A stretch of DNA of 34,796 nt from Phycisphaerales bacterium (GCA_022447205.1 JAKVBQ010000006.1:71186-105981), one strand, 5' to 3'. Shown: positions 7,875-17,368, numbered from the stretch's first letter. Notes: generated by a model not told the origin, from the sequence alone. Made by a program: numbers and translations.

Positions 7875-9683
7875 ATGAAAATCAACCGCACCACCCTCGA
7901 AGGATCGATCGATCGTCGTGAAGCAGTCACCAGACTCGCTGCCCTGGGCGCGACACCCGGCATCCTCGCGCTGCTCCAGGGCTGCGCCACCGGAACAGCA
8001 TCGGTGTCGACTGTTCGACCCACGAGTACCGCCCCGACCCCCTATCGCAATGGTGCAGTGGCGGCGGATCACCCGATTGCATCGCGAACCGGTGTCGAGA
8101 TCCTGAAGGCAGGTGGCAATGCGGTGGATGCGGCGATCGCGGTCAACGCGATGCTCGGCGTGGTGCGTCCGTACTCCTGCGGGCTCGGAGGCGGCGGGTT
8201 CCTGATCACCTACTCGGAGAAGACCCGCGTCACCTGGGGCATGAATGCCCGTGAAGTGGCGCCACCCGGGGTCTGGGAAAGCTACTACATGGACCTGCGA
8301 TCCTCGGGTGGACCTGAACAGGCCTCGCGGTACGGCGGGCATGCCGTGGCGGTCCCGGGAACCGCCAGTGGATTGTTTCACGCGCACGCCCAGGGTGGCT
8401 CCCTGCCGATGGAGCAATTGCTCGCACCGGCGGCCCGGGTCGCTCGTGAAGGATTCGAAGCGGATGGCAACCACATCGCCGCCGTGAACAGCATGCGCAG
8501 GACACGGGAACGACTGCCGTGGACCAGGACCATTTCGGGATGGGTCTGGGAGCAGTGGTGTCACGAAGGCTCGGTCGAGGTCGGAACACGACTCACGAAT
8601 CCCGCCCTGGCCAACACGTTGGAACGTCTCGGTGCCGAGGGCATCAGCGCGTGGCGCACGGGCGAGATACCAGAGGCCCTCGCCAGAGCCGCCCGGAGTT
8701 CCGGTGGCAAGCTCACGCCGCAGGCGATCGCCGGCTACCGCGCCTCGGCCTGCACGCCGCTCGTGATCGAGGATGCCTTCTTCGACGACTCACTGATCAC
8801 GATGCCACCGCCCTCGAGCGGCGGCATCGCCATCGCCCAGATCCTGGGCATGAACGAAGTCCTCCTGAAACAGGCGGGACTGCCTCGGGTGCCCGATGCG
8901 GACACCAGCCACCAACTGGTCGAGGCGATGAAGATCGCCTTCGGACTCCGAGCGGAGTACCTGGCCGATCCGAAGTTCGCCCCGGTCCCGATCGAACAGC
9001 TGACCGACCGCGAGGGCATCCGCCGCATGGCCGAGGCGATCGAAGCGGACCGCGCACGATCCGCTCGCGAGGTGAGTGAGGCCCAGCAGCTGCCCGAGGA
9101 CCGCGGTACGAGCCACCTCGCGGTGATCGATGGCGACCGGACCGCAGTGGCCTGGACCAGCACGATCAATGGCACGTTCGGCTCACTCGTTGGAGATCCC
9201 GTGAGTGGTGTCATCCTCAACAACGAGATGGATGACTTCACGACGATGGCCGGTGAAGGCAATCTGTTCGGACTGAGGCAGTCGGAATGGAACGCGCCGG
9301 AACCCGGCAAGTGCCCCCTGTCCAGCATGTCACCTTCGATCGTCCTTGATGGGAACGGGGACATCCGGGCGATTGCCGGAGCCTCCGGAGGACCACGCAT
9401 CATCTCCGGCACCTTGCAGGTGCTCATGGGCATGCGCTACTGGGGCGACACGGCAGCCGAGGCGATCGCCAGGCCACGGTTGCACCATCAGTGGATGCCG
9501 GATGCGGTTGCCTGGGAGCCTGGTTCGAAGGCGGAGCATGACGCTGATGCACTGGCCGCCAAGGGCCATGTCTTCGAGAAGAACAGTCGAGGACTCGGCG
9601 TGGTCCAGGCGATCCGGGTCGAGAAAAGCGGCTTCGAACCCGCCTCCGATCCTCGCAAGGGTGGTACCCCAGCCGGATATTGA
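7875..9683 (+). CDS. ggt: Gamma-glutamyltransferase, predicted lipoprotein
   Basis: A 602-residue enzyme that cleaves or transfers the gamma-glutamyl group of glutathione and related peptides; it is made as a proenzyme that self-cleaves. The nucleophile that becomes the new N-terminus is Thr412 in RGTSHLAVID. Also visible are NAREVAP (Arg126, glutamate binding), NNEMDDF (449-455), PLSSMSP (481-487, oxyanion hole serines) and GASGGPRII (502-510). The N-terminus has DRREAVTRLAALGA followed by LLQGC, so it is probably a lipoprotein anchored at Cys37; the paired arginines might also direct Tat export. ATG 7875 is used because it begins this signal. It is divergent from the MFS gene and is followed 74 bases later by tRNA-Leu. 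Confidence 0.93.
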   Translation: MKINRTTLEGSIDRREAVTRLAALGATPGILALLQGCATGTASVSTVRPTSTAPTPYRNGAVAADHPIASRTGVEILKAGGNAVDAAIAVNAMLGVVRPYSCGLGGGGFLITYSEKTRVTWGMNAREVAPPGVWESYYMDLRSSGGPEQASRYGGHAVAVPGTASGLFHAHAQGGSLPMEQLLAPAARVAREGFEADGNHIAAVNSMRRTRERLPWTRTISGWVWEQWCHEGSVEVGTRLTNPALANTLERLGAEGISAWRTGEIPEALARAARSSGGKLTPQAIAGYRASACTPLVIEDAFFDDSLITMPPPSSGGIAIAQILGMNEVLLKQAGLPRVPDADTSHQLVEAMKIAFGLRAEYLADPKFAPVPIEQLTDREGIRRMAEAIEADRARSAREVSEAQQLPEDRGTSHLAVIDGDRTAVAWTSTINGTFGSLVGDPVSGVILNNEMDDFTTMAGEGNLFGLRQSEWNAPEPGKCPLSSMSPSIVLDGNGDIRAIAGASGGPRIISGTLQVLMGMRYWGDTAAEAIARPRLHHQWMPDAVAWEPGSKAEHDADALAAKGHVFEKNSRGLGVVQAIRVEKSGFEPASDPRKGGTPAGY

Positions 9684-9757
9684 GCCATTGCTTCCGGATC
9701 AGATCGGTTCAGCCCTTCTCAGCTGCTGCTGCGGGGGCTACCATCTCCCTCCCGCTC

Positions 9758-9843
9758 GCGGATGTGGCGGAATTGGCAGACGCGCTAGATTCAGGTTCTA
9801 GTGGGGGTAAAACCCCGTGGAGGTTCGAGCCCTCTCATCCGCA
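9758..9843 (+). tRNA. trnL: tRNA-Leu, anticodon CAG
   Basis: A cloverleaf can be folded by eye. The 7-bp acceptor stem is GCGGATG (9758-9764) with CATCCGC (9836-9842) and discriminator A at 9843. The anticodon stem CTAGA/TCTAG holds the loop TTCAGGT with anticodon CAG. A long class II variable arm (GGGGTAAAACCCC) is typical of leucine tRNAs, and the T arm is GGAGG-TTCGAGC-CCTCT. CCA is not encoded; TCG follows the discriminator. Confidence 0.97.
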
Positions 9844-9850
9844 TCGTGAA

Positions 9851-9886
9851 AACGCCCCGGCATCTCCTGATGCCGGGGCGTTCTTC
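9851..9886. terminator. Bidirectional rho-independent terminator between tRNA-Leu and recA
   Basis: A perfect 14-bp inverted repeat, AACGCCCCGGCATC (9851-9864) and GATGCCGGGGCGTT (9869-9882), encloses a four-base loop TCCT. The top strand continues TTCTTC; on the bottom strand the stem is followed by TTTTC. It can therefore end both the tRNA transcript (+) and the recA transcript (-), whose stop codon lies 24 bases away. Confidence 0.93.
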
Positions 9887-9906
9887 ATGGCTCTTCCAGA
9901 CATCGA

Positions 9907-11118
9907 TCAGGCCTTGGGCTCAGCCTCAGCCGGTGCACCAGCCTGGGCCGGAGCTGCCGCCGGCAGGTTCTGCTCCATGACCTTGCCCCGAATCTCGTCG
10001 AAGAGATCGGTGTTGTCGCGGAGGAACTGCTTGGCGTTCTCACGGCCCTGACCGAGCCGCACATCGCCGTAGCTGAACCAGGCACCCGACTTCTTGATGA
10101 TGTTGTCCGCAACGGCCAGGTCGACCAGGTCGCCGGAGAGCGAGATGCCCTCGTTGAACATGATGTCGAACTCCGCATTCCGGAACGGCGGGGCGATCTT
10201 GTTCTTGACGACCTTCGCTCGGACGCGGTTGCCGACGTTCTTCTCGCCATCCTTGATCGCACCGATGCGTCGGATGTCGATTCGGACGGAGGAGTAGAAC
10301 TTCAGTGCGCGGCCACCGGTGGTGGTCTCCGGGCTGCCGAACATGACGCCGATCTTCTCGCGAAGCTGGTTGATGAAGATCACGATGCAGTTGCTTCGAG
10401 CGATCGCACCCGTGAGCTTGCGCAGGGCCTGGCTCATCAGACGGGCCTGGAGGCCGACGTGGCTGTCGCCCATCTCCCCTTCGATCTCGGCACGCGGGAT
10501 CAGCGCGGCGACGGAGTCGACGATGATCACGTCGACGGCGTTGGAGCGGACCAGGAGCTCGCAGATCTCGAGCGCCTGCTCACCGGTGTCCGGCTGGGAG
10601 ACGAGGAGTTCGTCGAGGTTCACCCCGAGCTTCTTCGCCCAACTGGGATCAAGGGCGTGTTCCGCATCGATCATCGCAGCGACCCCACCCTCCTTCTGGG
10701 CGTTGGCGGCGACCGTCAGGGCGAGGGTGGTCTTGCCGGATGACTCCGGTCCGAAGACCTCGACGACGCGTCCTCGGGGAAGGCCTCGGCCACCGAGGGC
10801 GAGGTCCAGGCTGATCGTGCCCGCGGACACCGAAGGGATCTGCGGGATCGAGTCACCATCGAGCTTCATGATCGAGCCGGAACCGTAGGCCTTTTCGATC
10901 TGGCCGAGCGCCCGTTCGAGCGCCTGCTGCCTGCCGGCCTCCTTCTTGCGGGCATCTGCCTCTGCGGCGTTCTGGGAAGCGTTCTTCGAGGTCGGCTTGG
11001 AAGTGGTCGTCACCTTGGTCACCTTCGTCATGGGGCTGATGGAGCTGTCTGCTTTCGACTGAGCGGCGGTGCCGTTCGTGCCTTGCTTGGTTCTGGCTGC
11101 CGGAGTTGCTTGGGGCAT
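9907..11118 (-). CDS. recA: Recombinase RecA
   Basis: RecA forms filaments on single-stranded DNA, drives strand exchange and triggers LexA self-cleavage. The 403-residue product has Walker A GPESSGKT (123-130), the [24 protein letters not shown] core with the L1 loop, [22 protein letters not shown] (Walker B and L2) and KVVKNK. ATG 11118 is chosen: GAGG lies ten bases upstream, and longer versions would run through the inverted repeats at 11167-11228. Compared with E. coli RecA it has about 55 extra N-terminal residues rich in Thr, Lys, Ser and Ala. ATG 11031 would cut that to about 25 but has no ribosome site. The C-terminal tail is Ala/Pro/Glu-rich rather than strongly acidic. Confidence 0.97.
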   Translation of the reverse strand: MPQATPAARTKQGTNGTAAQSKADSSISPMTKVTKVTTTSKPTSKNASQNAAEADARKKEAGRQQALERALGQIEKAYGSGSIMKLDGDSIPQIPSVSAGTISLDLALGGRGLPRGRVVEVFGPESSGKTTLALTVAANAQKEGGVAAMIDAEHALDPSWAKKLGVNLDELLVSQPDTGEQALEICELLVRSNAVDVIIVDSVAALIPRAEIEGEMGDSHVGLQARLMSQALRKLTGAIARSNCIVIFINQLREKIGVMFGSPETTTGGRALKFYSSVRIDIRRIGAIKDGEKNVGNRVRAKVVKNKIAPPFRNAEFDIMFNEGISLSGDLVDLAVADNIIKKSGAWFSYGDVRLGQGRENAKQFLRDNTDLFDEIRGKVMEQNLPAAAPAQAGAPAEAEPKA

Positions 11119-11166
11119 TTCGAGTGGTCCTCGTGGTTGTTCCGTGACTGTCCGTGTCTGTGGGAA

Positions 11167-11181
11167 ACCGATTTGTTCGGT
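11167..11181. promoter_or_regulatory. Inverted repeat upstream of recA (candidate operator, proximal copy)
   Basis: ACCGA-N5-TCGGT, 49 bases upstream of the recA start. On the recA strand it reads TACCGAACAAATCGGT. It shares the nine-base string TACCGAACA with the second copy at 11216-11229. It is a candidate binding site for a LexA-like repressor; the resemblance is to operator architecture in general, not to a consensus I can cite for this group. Confidence 0.4.
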
Positions 11182-11215
11182 ATCCGTCAGGGTACGGTCT
11201 GGGTCGACCACTTTG

Positions 11216-11228
11216 ACCGATGTTCGGT
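11216..11228. promoter_or_regulatory. Inverted repeat upstream of recA (candidate operator, distal copy)
   Basis: ACCGA-N3-TCGGT, 98 bases upstream of the recA start; on the recA strand TACCGAACATCGGT. The left arm and the following bases repeat the proximal copy at 11167, while the spacer is two bases shorter. The centres are about 48 bases apart. Confidence 0.4.
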
Positions 11229-11234
11229 AGATAT

Positions 11235-11258
11235 TCGGGTCTCTTTTTCAGGACCCGA
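11235..11258 (-). terminator. Hairpin after the UDP-xylose synthase gene (weak terminator or leader structure)
   Basis: A 7-bp inverted repeat TCGGGTC (11235-11241) and GACCCGA (11252-11258) with a ten-base loop sits 24 bases after the stop of the upstream minus-strand gene and before recA. It lacks a clear U-tract on the minus strand, so terminator function is uncertain. Confidence 0.35.
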
Positions 11259-11282
11259 GTATCCGGAGGTGCTCCAAGTCGT

Positions 11283-12254
11283 TCAATAGTTGGGAGTTGG
11301 GGCTCGATACTGACTCATGTCGATCGACCTGAAAAAGTCGATGGTTTGCTCGATGCCCTCCGCCAAGGCCACCTTCGGCGACCAGCCCAAGGTCGATTTG
11401 GCGAGGGAGATGTCCGGTTGTCGCTGGAGCGGATCATCTTCGGGCAGGCCGCGGGTCTGCTCGATCGCGGAGGCGGACCCGCTGATTCGAACCACGTGTT
11501 CGGCAAGCTCGCGGATCGTGAACTCATCGGGATTCCCCAGGTTCATCGGACCGGTGAAGTCATCCGGCCCGCCCATCATCGCCAGCAGCCCGTCCACGAG
11601 GTCGCTGACGTAGCAGAAGGAACGCGTCTGGGAACCGTCCCCGTAGAGGGAGATCGTCTCCCCCGCCAGCGCCTGGCGGATGAAGTTGCTCACCACCCGG
11701 CCGTCATAGGGGTGCATCCGGGGACCGTAGGTGTTGAAGATCCGGACCACCTTGATGTCGACCTTGTTCTGCCGGTGGTAGTCGAACATCAGGGTCTCCG
11801 CCGCGCGCTTGCCCTCGTCGTAGCACGCCCGGGGCCCGATCGGATTCACGTTGCCGCGATAGGACTCGGTCTGCGGGTGCTCGGTGGGATCCCCGTAGAC
11901 CTCGCTGGTCGAAGCGTGCAGGATCCGTGCGCCCACGCGCTTCGCGATGCCGAGCATGTGGATCGCACCGAGAATCGAGGTCTTGGTCGTCTTGATCGGG
12001 TTGTACTGGTAGTGCCCCGGTGCCGCCGGGCAGGCGAGATTGAAGATCTCGTCGACCTCGAGGGTGATCGGTTCGGTCACATCGTGGCGGATCAGCTCGA
12101 AATTGTTGTGATCCAGCAGATGGGCGATGTTCGACTTCTGGCTGGTGAAGAAGTTGTCCAGGCAGATCACGTCATGCCCGCCGGCGACCAGTCGGTCGCA
12201 CAGATGAGAACCCAGGAAACCAGCACCACCCGCCACGAGAACGCGTTTAAGCAT
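11283..12254 (-). CDS. uxs: UDP-glucuronate decarboxylase (UDP-xylose synthase), SDR family
   Basis: A 323-residue extended short-chain dehydrogenase that converts UDP-glucuronate to UDP-xylose using bound NAD+. The Rossmann motif GGAGFLGSH lies at residues 9-17. The active site has STSEVYGD (115-122) and the Tyr145-x3-Lys149 pair in CYDEGKR. The surrounding [17 protein letters not shown] is strongly characteristic of UXS enzymes. RTFCY-like text ([13 protein letters not shown]) and [11 protein letters not shown] also match. ATG 12254 has GGAGG seven bases upstream. It is divergent from anmK across 77 bases. UDP-xylose would feed exopolysaccharide or surface glycan synthesis; no glycosyltransferase lies nearby to confirm this. 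Confidence 0.93.
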   Translation of the reverse strand: MLKRVLVAGGAGFLGSHLCDRLVAGGHDVICLDNFFTSQKSNIAHLLDHNNFELIRHDVTEPITLEVDEIFNLACPAAPGHYQYNPIKTTKTSILGAIHMLGIAKRVGARILHASTSEVYGDPTEHPQTESYRGNVNPIGPRACYDEGKRAAETLMFDYHRQNKVDIKVVRIFNTYGPRMHPYDGRVVSNFIRQALAGETISLYGDGSQTRSFCYVSDLVDGLLAMMGGPDDFTGPMNLGNPDEFTIRELAEHVVRISGSASAIEQTRGLPEDDPLQRQPDISLAKSTLGWSPKVALAEGIEQTIDFFRSIDMSQYRAPTPNY

Positions 12255-12331
12255 TTGTTGCCTCCGTGCAGCCCGGATTCTACGAGGTTTTCCGACTTGA
12301 CGTAGGGCTGGACGGTCCTGAAGGTGCACCC

Positions 12332-13468
12332 ATGGCAGACACTCGGAAACCGAGAATCGTGGTCGGAACGATGACCGGGACCAGCATCGACGGGCTGGAC
12401 GTCGCCATCATGGAGGTGCAGGGCCGCGGACTGGGCCTGTCCGCTCGACTCCTGCAGCATGGAACGAGCCCGCTGGGCCCACTGGCCCCCGACCTCCGGA
12501 AGCTCGCCGAGCAGGTGCCGGCCTCCACCGGGGAGATCGCCCGAATCGCCCATGCGTTCGGCACACTCCATGCAGAGGCGATCTGCGACACCCTGACCTC
12601 GGCCGGCCTCACGCCAGAGGACCCGGAACTGATCGCACTCCACGGCCAGACGGTCTTTCATGCCCCCCCCTTGAGCTGGGCCCTCCTCGACACCTCCCCC
12701 ATCACGCAACGACTTCCCTGCACGATCGTCTCGAACCTGCGTGCCAATGATCTCGGCGCCGGTGGTCAGGGTGCTCCGATCACCCCCCTGGCAGACTGGA
12801 TCCTCTTCCGGTCCGCATCCCCTCGTTCAATCGTCAACCTCGGTGGTTTCTGCAACGTGACCAACCTGCCGGCAGCGGACGACGGTCCGGAGGGCATCAC
12901 CGGCGGCGATGTCTGCCCCTGCAACCACCTTCTGGATGCCGAGGCCAGGAACACCCTCGGCACCCCCTTCGACCAGGACGGGGCGCATGCACTGCAGGGC
13001 GTGGTCGATGAGGCACTGGCCTGCCGAATCCAGGACGCCATCGGCAGTGACTCCGCCCAAGACTTCGAACGCTCCCTCGGGACCGGTGACGAGATGACCC
13101 GTGCCCTGGCACCATTGGGCGGACTGGCACGTGGCGAGGACCGCCTGGCCACGGTCGTGGATGCGGTCGCACGCTCGATCGCAGCCAGCCTGAAGGGGGC
13201 GACGGACACGTGTTTCTTCGGAGGAGGGCTTCGTAATCTGGCCCTCCAGGCCGCACTCCGGAGGCATCTGGACCATGAGGGCATCCAGTTCAAACATCCG
13301 TCGATCCAGCCCGAGGCACGCGAAGCCTGCGCCATGGCGGTCCTCGGCACGATCGCCCGGGACGGTGAAGCGATCACCCTCCCGGCCGTGACCGGACGAT
13401 GCGACAAAACGACCCATCTGGATGGACTCTGGTGCCTTGCATCCCAGCCCGACTTCACAGATCCTTAA
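12332..13468 (+). CDS. anmK: Anhydro-N-acetylmuramic acid kinase
   Basis: A 378-residue enzyme (E. coli AnmK is about 369) that opens 1,6-anhydro-MurNAc and phosphorylates it to MurNAc-6-phosphate during peptidoglycan recycling. Visible motifs are [12 protein letters not shown] (12-23, nucleotide binding), LHGQTVFH (103-110), NLGGFCNVT (169-177), the catalytic Asp193 in GGDVCPCN, and FFGGGLRN near residue 295. E. coli has FDTGPGN at the catalytic loop; here it is GDVCPCN with two cysteines. ATG 12332 has AAGG seven bases upstream. MurQ, NagZ and AmpG, which complete the recycling pathway, are not in the window. Confidence 0.93.
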   Translation: MADTRKPRIVVGTMTGTSIDGLDVAIMEVQGRGLGLSARLLQHGTSPLGPLAPDLRKLAEQVPASTGEIARIAHAFGTLHAEAICDTLTSAGLTPEDPELIALHGQTVFHAPPLSWALLDTSPITQRLPCTIVSNLRANDLGAGGQGAPITPLADWILFRSASPRSIVNLGGFCNVTNLPAADDGPEGITGGDVCPCNHLLDAEARNTLGTPFDQDGAHALQGVVDEALACRIQDAIGSDSAQDFERSLGTGDEMTRALAPLGGLARGEDRLATVVDAVARSIAASLKGATDTCFFGGGLRNLALQAALRRHLDHEGIQFKHPSIQPEAREACAMAVLGTIARDGEAITLPAVTGRCDKTTHLDGLWCLASQPDFTDP

Positions 13469-13593
13469 CCAGGGATGAACACGTACCATTGATTCAAGAC
13501 GCACACTTCGAACAACGAATGCGGATCATGCTCTTCTTGTCTCATTTTCCGCCACCAGTTCGATGAACACGTCTTACGTGAAGGCCGACGCCC

Positions 13594-14319
13594 GTGACTG
13601 AGAGTTTCCTGCTCATCGTCGAAGACGAACTCGAGATCGCGGAACTCATCGACTTCCACGCGAATCGAGACGGCTACGAGACGAAGATCGTGCATTCCGG
13701 CCGGACGGCGCTCGAGGTCATCTCCCAGGACCAGCCCGACCTGATGATCCTCGACCTGATGCTCCCCGACGTCGACGGACTCGAAGTGCTTCGAAGGGTC
13801 CGCCGACTCGAAAAGGGCAACGACACGCCGATCCTGATCGTCTCGGCGAAGGGCGATGAATCCGACGTGGTCGCGGGCATCGAACTCGGCGCGGACGACT
13901 ACGTGACGAAACCTTTCAGCCCGAGGATCCTGATGGCCAGGATCAGGAACATCCTTCGGCGGAGGAATCCCGAGATCGATGCGGGCAAGAACGACCCGGA
14001 CCGCTTCTCCCTCTGTGGAGGCAACCTCGTCATCGATCCGGGCAGACACGTGGTCACCCTCCATGGTGATCAGATCGAGCTGACCCTGACGGAGTTCGGG
14101 ATGCTTCAATACCTTGCCGCGAGGCCGGGTTTCGTGCGCACGCGTGAACAGATCATCTCCGCGGTCCATGGCCGGTCGACCGTCCTCTCGAGTCGGACGG
14201 TCGACGTGCACGTCACGGCACTCCGCAGGAAGCTCGGTGAGTTCGGCGATCGGATCGAGACGGTCCGGGGTGTCGGCTATCGGTTCGCGGAAGCCTCCGA
14301 ACGAGTCATCGATGACTGA
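13594..14319 (+). CDS. phoB: OmpR/PhoB-family response regulator
   Basis: A 241-residue two-component regulator. The receiver domain (about 1-118) has acidic residues Glu10/Asp11, phospho-acceptor Asp54 in LMILDLMLPD, Ser at LIVSAK and Lys in VTKPFSPR. The winged-helix DNA-binding domain (about 138-235) contains LTLTEFGMLQYLAARPG, the SSRTVDVHVTALRRKLG recognition helix and VRGVGYRF. The start is GTG 13594 with AAGG nine bases upstream; nearby ATG and GTG codons are out of frame. The kinase begins 12 bases after the stop, and a phosphate cotransporter and phoU follow, so phosphate control is the best guess. The family alone would not distinguish it from other OmpR-type regulators. Confidence 0.88.
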   Translation: MTESFLLIVEDELEIAELIDFHANRDGYETKIVHSGRTALEVISQDQPDLMILDLMLPDVDGLEVLRRVRRLEKGNDTPILIVSAKGDESDVVAGIELGADDYVTKPFSPRILMARIRNILRRRNPEIDAGKNDPDRFSLCGGNLVIDPGRHVVTLHGDQIELTLTEFGMLQYLAARPGFVRTREQIISAVHGRSTVLSSRTVDVHVTALRRKLGEFGDRIETVRGVGYRFAEASERVIDD

Positions 14320-14331
14320 TCGAAGGGCCAG

Positions 14332-16071
14332 GTGGGCGATGACTCCGGAACACACGGTTCGTCCCGGACACGGTTCATGACGGCGACGACCGGCATCCGA
14401 GGATCATCGATGCTGCATGCCGTGCTGCGCGCGTCCCTGCTGATGCTCGTGATCGGAGCGACCGGGGCCATCCTGGGGATCATCCTCAACAACAAGCTGG
14501 ATGCCCACGCGAACGAACGACTTCGCGAACGGGCGGAGGCTGTCGCGCGAGTGCTCGGCGAGACCCCGCCTCGGGAGACCGACCGCATCATCGAATCGAG
14601 CGCGAGCCTGCTGGGACTGACCGTGGCGGAGGTACCGAGCGCGAGCATGATCGCCGCCCCCGCCGACGCTCGCCGTGTCCTGGTCGGGATTCCCGGCCGG
14701 GACACCTTTCTCGAGGTGACCGACAGTTCACCGGGATTGGCGGAGCAGGCGAATTCGATCCTGATCGCCTTCTCATGGTTGACCGGCACGGCACTCGTCG
14801 CCGGGATCAGCGTGGTCGCCTGGCGGACACGCCGCAATCAACAGGCCTTGCAATCGGCGCTCGATGGTGCATCGAGATTCGAGGCCGGCGACCTGTCCCA
14901 CCGGATCCCGCTCACCGGAGCACGGGAATGGGACCACATGTCGATCTCGCTGAACCGGATGGCCCGACAGCTCTCCCAGCAGATTCGCTCGATCCGCGTC
15001 CAGAGACTCCAGCAGAGCGCGATTCTTGAATCGATGAGCAGTGCGGTCATCGCACTGGACAGGAACCACCAGCTGCTGTCCGCCAATCAGGCAGCGGAAC
15101 TCCTGTTCGGGCTCGGTCCTTCAAGTCAGGGGCGCCCCCTGCTGGAGCTCCTGAACGAACCCGAACTGCATCGGATCGTGGAGCATGTCCTGACCTCGAA
15201 CATGCGCGAGACCCGTGAATTCGAATCCCAGGTGCTCGAAGGCAGACTCCTCTCCGTGATCGCCGAGCCCATGCGGGTCACCGAACAGAAGACGATAGGC
15301 GCGGTGATTCTCGTGGATGACGTGAGCGACATCAGGCGGCTCGAAAGCATGCGATCCGATTTCGCGGCGAACGTGAGCCATGAACTCCGGACACCGATCA
15401 CCAACATCCAGGGGTACGTTGAAACGCTCCAGGAGATCGATCTCGGTGACACGGCACAGGCCCGGAAGTTCCTCGGCATCGTCCAGCGCAATGCAGAGCG
15501 CCTGGGCATGATCATCGAGGACCTGCTGACCCTCGCCCGACTCGAGGAACCGGAGGATGCGACCGGGGAGGATCTCCACCCGGTCTCCTTGGACGCCATC
15601 ATCGAGGAAGTGATCGACCGGCAGGGCCCGGCGGCCCAGAGGCGGTCGATCGAGCTGATCCTGGAAGGTGGCGAGGGATTCGAGGTCCGGACGCGGGGGG
15701 ACCTCCTGGTCGAGGCGATCTCCAACCTGGTTTCCAATGCAATCCGGTACGGACCCGAGTCAGCCCCGGTACGGATCAGGATGTCGGAGGGCGAGACACC
15801 CGACATGCTCGAGATCACCGTCATCGACCAGGGGCCCGGCATCCCGCAGGAGCACGTGCCGAGGCTCTTCGAGCGCTTCTATCGAGTCGACAAGGCGCGT
15901 TCCCGCACCGAAGGGGGCACGGGACTGGGCCTTGCGATCGTCAAGCACATCGCGCTCGTGCACGGAGGCTCCGTCCGGGTCGAGACCGCCGCCGGGGCGG
16001 GTGCCGCATTCACCCTGGAGATCCCGGGGTCAGCCATGCCGACTGCCAACGTGATGCACACACCGTCTTAA
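14332..16071 (+). CDS. phoR: PhoR-like membrane sensor histidine kinase
   Basis: A 579-residue kinase partner of the preceding regulator. Two membrane segments (about 29-51 and 142-164) flank a roughly 90-residue extracytoplasmic region. Then come HAMP (about 165-218), PAS (about 225-330), HisKA with the phospho-acceptor His350 in VSHELRTPITNIQGY, and HATPase with NLVSNAIRYGP, DQGPGIP and GGTGLGLAIVKHI. This TM-HAMP-PAS-HisKA-HATPase order is that of PhoR. The GTG start at 14332 has GAAGGG close upstream; ATG 14377 is an alternative without a ribosome site. PhoR is usually silenced by PhoU together with the Pst transporter. Here NptA and PhoU follow instead and no pst genes are visible. Confidence 0.88.
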   Translation: MGDDSGTHGSSRTRFMTATTGIRGSSMLHAVLRASLLMLVIGATGAILGIILNNKLDAHANERLRERAEAVARVLGETPPRETDRIIESSASLLGLTVAEVPSASMIAAPADARRVLVGIPGRDTFLEVTDSSPGLAEQANSILIAFSWLTGTALVAGISVVAWRTRRNQQALQSALDGASRFEAGDLSHRIPLTGAREWDHMSISLNRMARQLSQQIRSIRVQRLQQSAILESMSSAVIALDRNHQLLSANQAAELLFGLGPSSQGRPLLELLNEPELHRIVEHVLTSNMRETREFESQVLEGRLLSVIAEPMRVTEQKTIGAVILVDDVSDIRRLESMRSDFAANVSHELRTPITNIQGYVETLQEIDLGDTAQARKFLGIVQRNAERLGMIIEDLLTLARLEEPEDATGEDLHPVSLDAIIEEVIDRQGPAAQRRSIELILEGGEGFEVRTRGDLLVEAISNLVSNAIRYGPESAPVRIRMSEGETPDMLEITVIDQGPGIPQEHVPRLFERFYRVDKARSRTEGGTGLGLAIVKHIALVHGGSVRVETAAGAGAAFTLEIPGSAMPTANVMHTPS

Positions 16072-16104
16072 CAATTCGCCGAGGAATATCAGTACATTGC
16101 CGGC

Positions 16105-17277
16105 ATGAACACCTCGGGATCCCTCACGAAGACAAGCAAGACGAGGACCTGGCTCAGCGCGCTCTGGGCACTCCTCTTCCTCTATCTGTTCCTCTGCGCC
16201 ATCAATGTGATGGGCGCGGGTCTCAAAGGGGTCGGCAAGGGTTCCGACTGGCTTGAGACGATCATCGCCCAGGGCACCAATCCCCTGGTCGCCCTGCTCG
16301 GAGGCGTCTTCGTCACCTCGGTCGTGCAGAGTTCGTCGTTTACGACATCACTGATCATCACCCTGGTTGCCGCCGGACAGATGGAGATCGAGACAGCGAT
16401 CTTCGCCGTGATGGGCGCCAACATCGGAACGAGCATCACGGGCCTCATCGTCAGCCTCGGAACCATGCGCATCAAGCGGCAGTTCCGTCGTGCCTACGCA
16501 ACCGCGCTGATGCATGCGATCCCCAACATCCTGACCGTTCTCATCCTGTTCCCCGTCGAGTGGATCAGCAGTGTGATGATGGGCAACGGGCGCGGCATCC
16601 TCGCCAACATCGCCAGCTGGGCCGCCGACCTCATCGGCTTCGGCGACGTCACCAAGCCCACCAACCCGATCAAGGTCATCACCAAGCCGATCGTGAACCT
16701 CGTTCAGGGCACGATGGAGTCGATCGGCGGGGACGGCTCGCTCGGGGCTTCGGTCGCGGTCGCGGTCTGCGGGCTTCTCCTGCTCTTCATCTCCCTCCTC
16801 TTCCTGGTGCGGAACCTCAAGGGTGCGGTCCTGACCAGGCTCGAGGGGCTCTTCTCGACCGTCTTCTTCAGGAACGACTTCGTCGCCTGGCTCAGCGGCA
16901 TCTTCTCGACGATCAGCGTCCAGTCGAGTTCGGTCACCACCAGCCTGCTGGTCCCGATCACCGGTGCCGGTGCGGTGAAACTCAAGCGTGCCTTCCCCTT
17001 CCTCCTGGGATGCAACATCGGAACGACGGTGACTGGTGTGATCGCTGCTCTGGCGAATCCCACCCATGCGGCGGTGACCGTGGCCATCGCACACGTGCTG
17101 TTCAACTTCTGCGACAACACCATCTGGTACCCGTTGCGGAGGATCCCCATCAGGATGTCGAAGGCCTACAGTCGACTGGCCTGCCAGTCACCCAAGTGGG
17201 CATTCATCTTCCTGGCCACCGTCTTCATCGTGGTCCCCATCATCGGACTCGCCATCACGGAATGGCTCTTCTTCTGA
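16105..17277 (+). CDS. nptA: Na+/phosphate cotransporter, NptA/NaPi-II type
   Basis: A 390-residue inner-membrane protein that imports phosphate with sodium. The two inverted halves of the family are evident. The first has VVQSSSFTTSL (73-83) and MGANIGTSITG (103-113). The second has SVQSSSVTTSL (271-281) and LGCNIGTTVTG (301-311). The QSSS motifs line the substrate site. A polar loop of about 40 residues joins the halves. Start ATG 16105 lies 33 bases after phoR, so it probably belongs to the same transcript. Unlike some bacterial relatives it has no fused PhoU domain; a separate phoU gene follows. High-affinity Pst is absent here, so this may be the main phosphate importer controlled by the two-component pair. 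Confidence 0.92.
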   Translation: MNTSGSLTKTSKTRTWLSALWALLFLYLFLCAINVMGAGLKGVGKGSDWLETIIAQGTNPLVALLGGVFVTSVVQSSSFTTSLIITLVAAGQMEIETAIFAVMGANIGTSITGLIVSLGTMRIKRQFRRAYATALMHAIPNILTVLILFPVEWISSVMMGNGRGILANIASWAADLIGFGDVTKPTNPIKVITKPIVNLVQGTMESIGGDGSLGASVAVAVCGLLLLFISLLFLVRNLKGAVLTRLEGLFSTVFFRNDFVAWLSGIFSTISVQSSSVTTSLLVPITGAGAVKLKRAFPFLLGCNIGTTVTGVIAALANPTHAAVTVAIAHVLFNFCDNTIWYPLRRIPIRMSKAYSRLACQSPKWAFIFLATVFIVVPIIGLAITEWLFF

Positions 17278-17368
17278 CCTCCGCCCTCGAGGCCCAACCG
17301 GTACGATCCAGAAATTCCCATGAAGAATCGGCGCGTACAACGCCGAATCTCATGAGAGGAGCAGCACA

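Noticed and set aside
17323-17349. Inverted repeat around TCGGCG/CGCCGA before phoU
   Set aside because: Six pairs with flanking mismatches; could be a leader hairpin but too weak to list as a feature.
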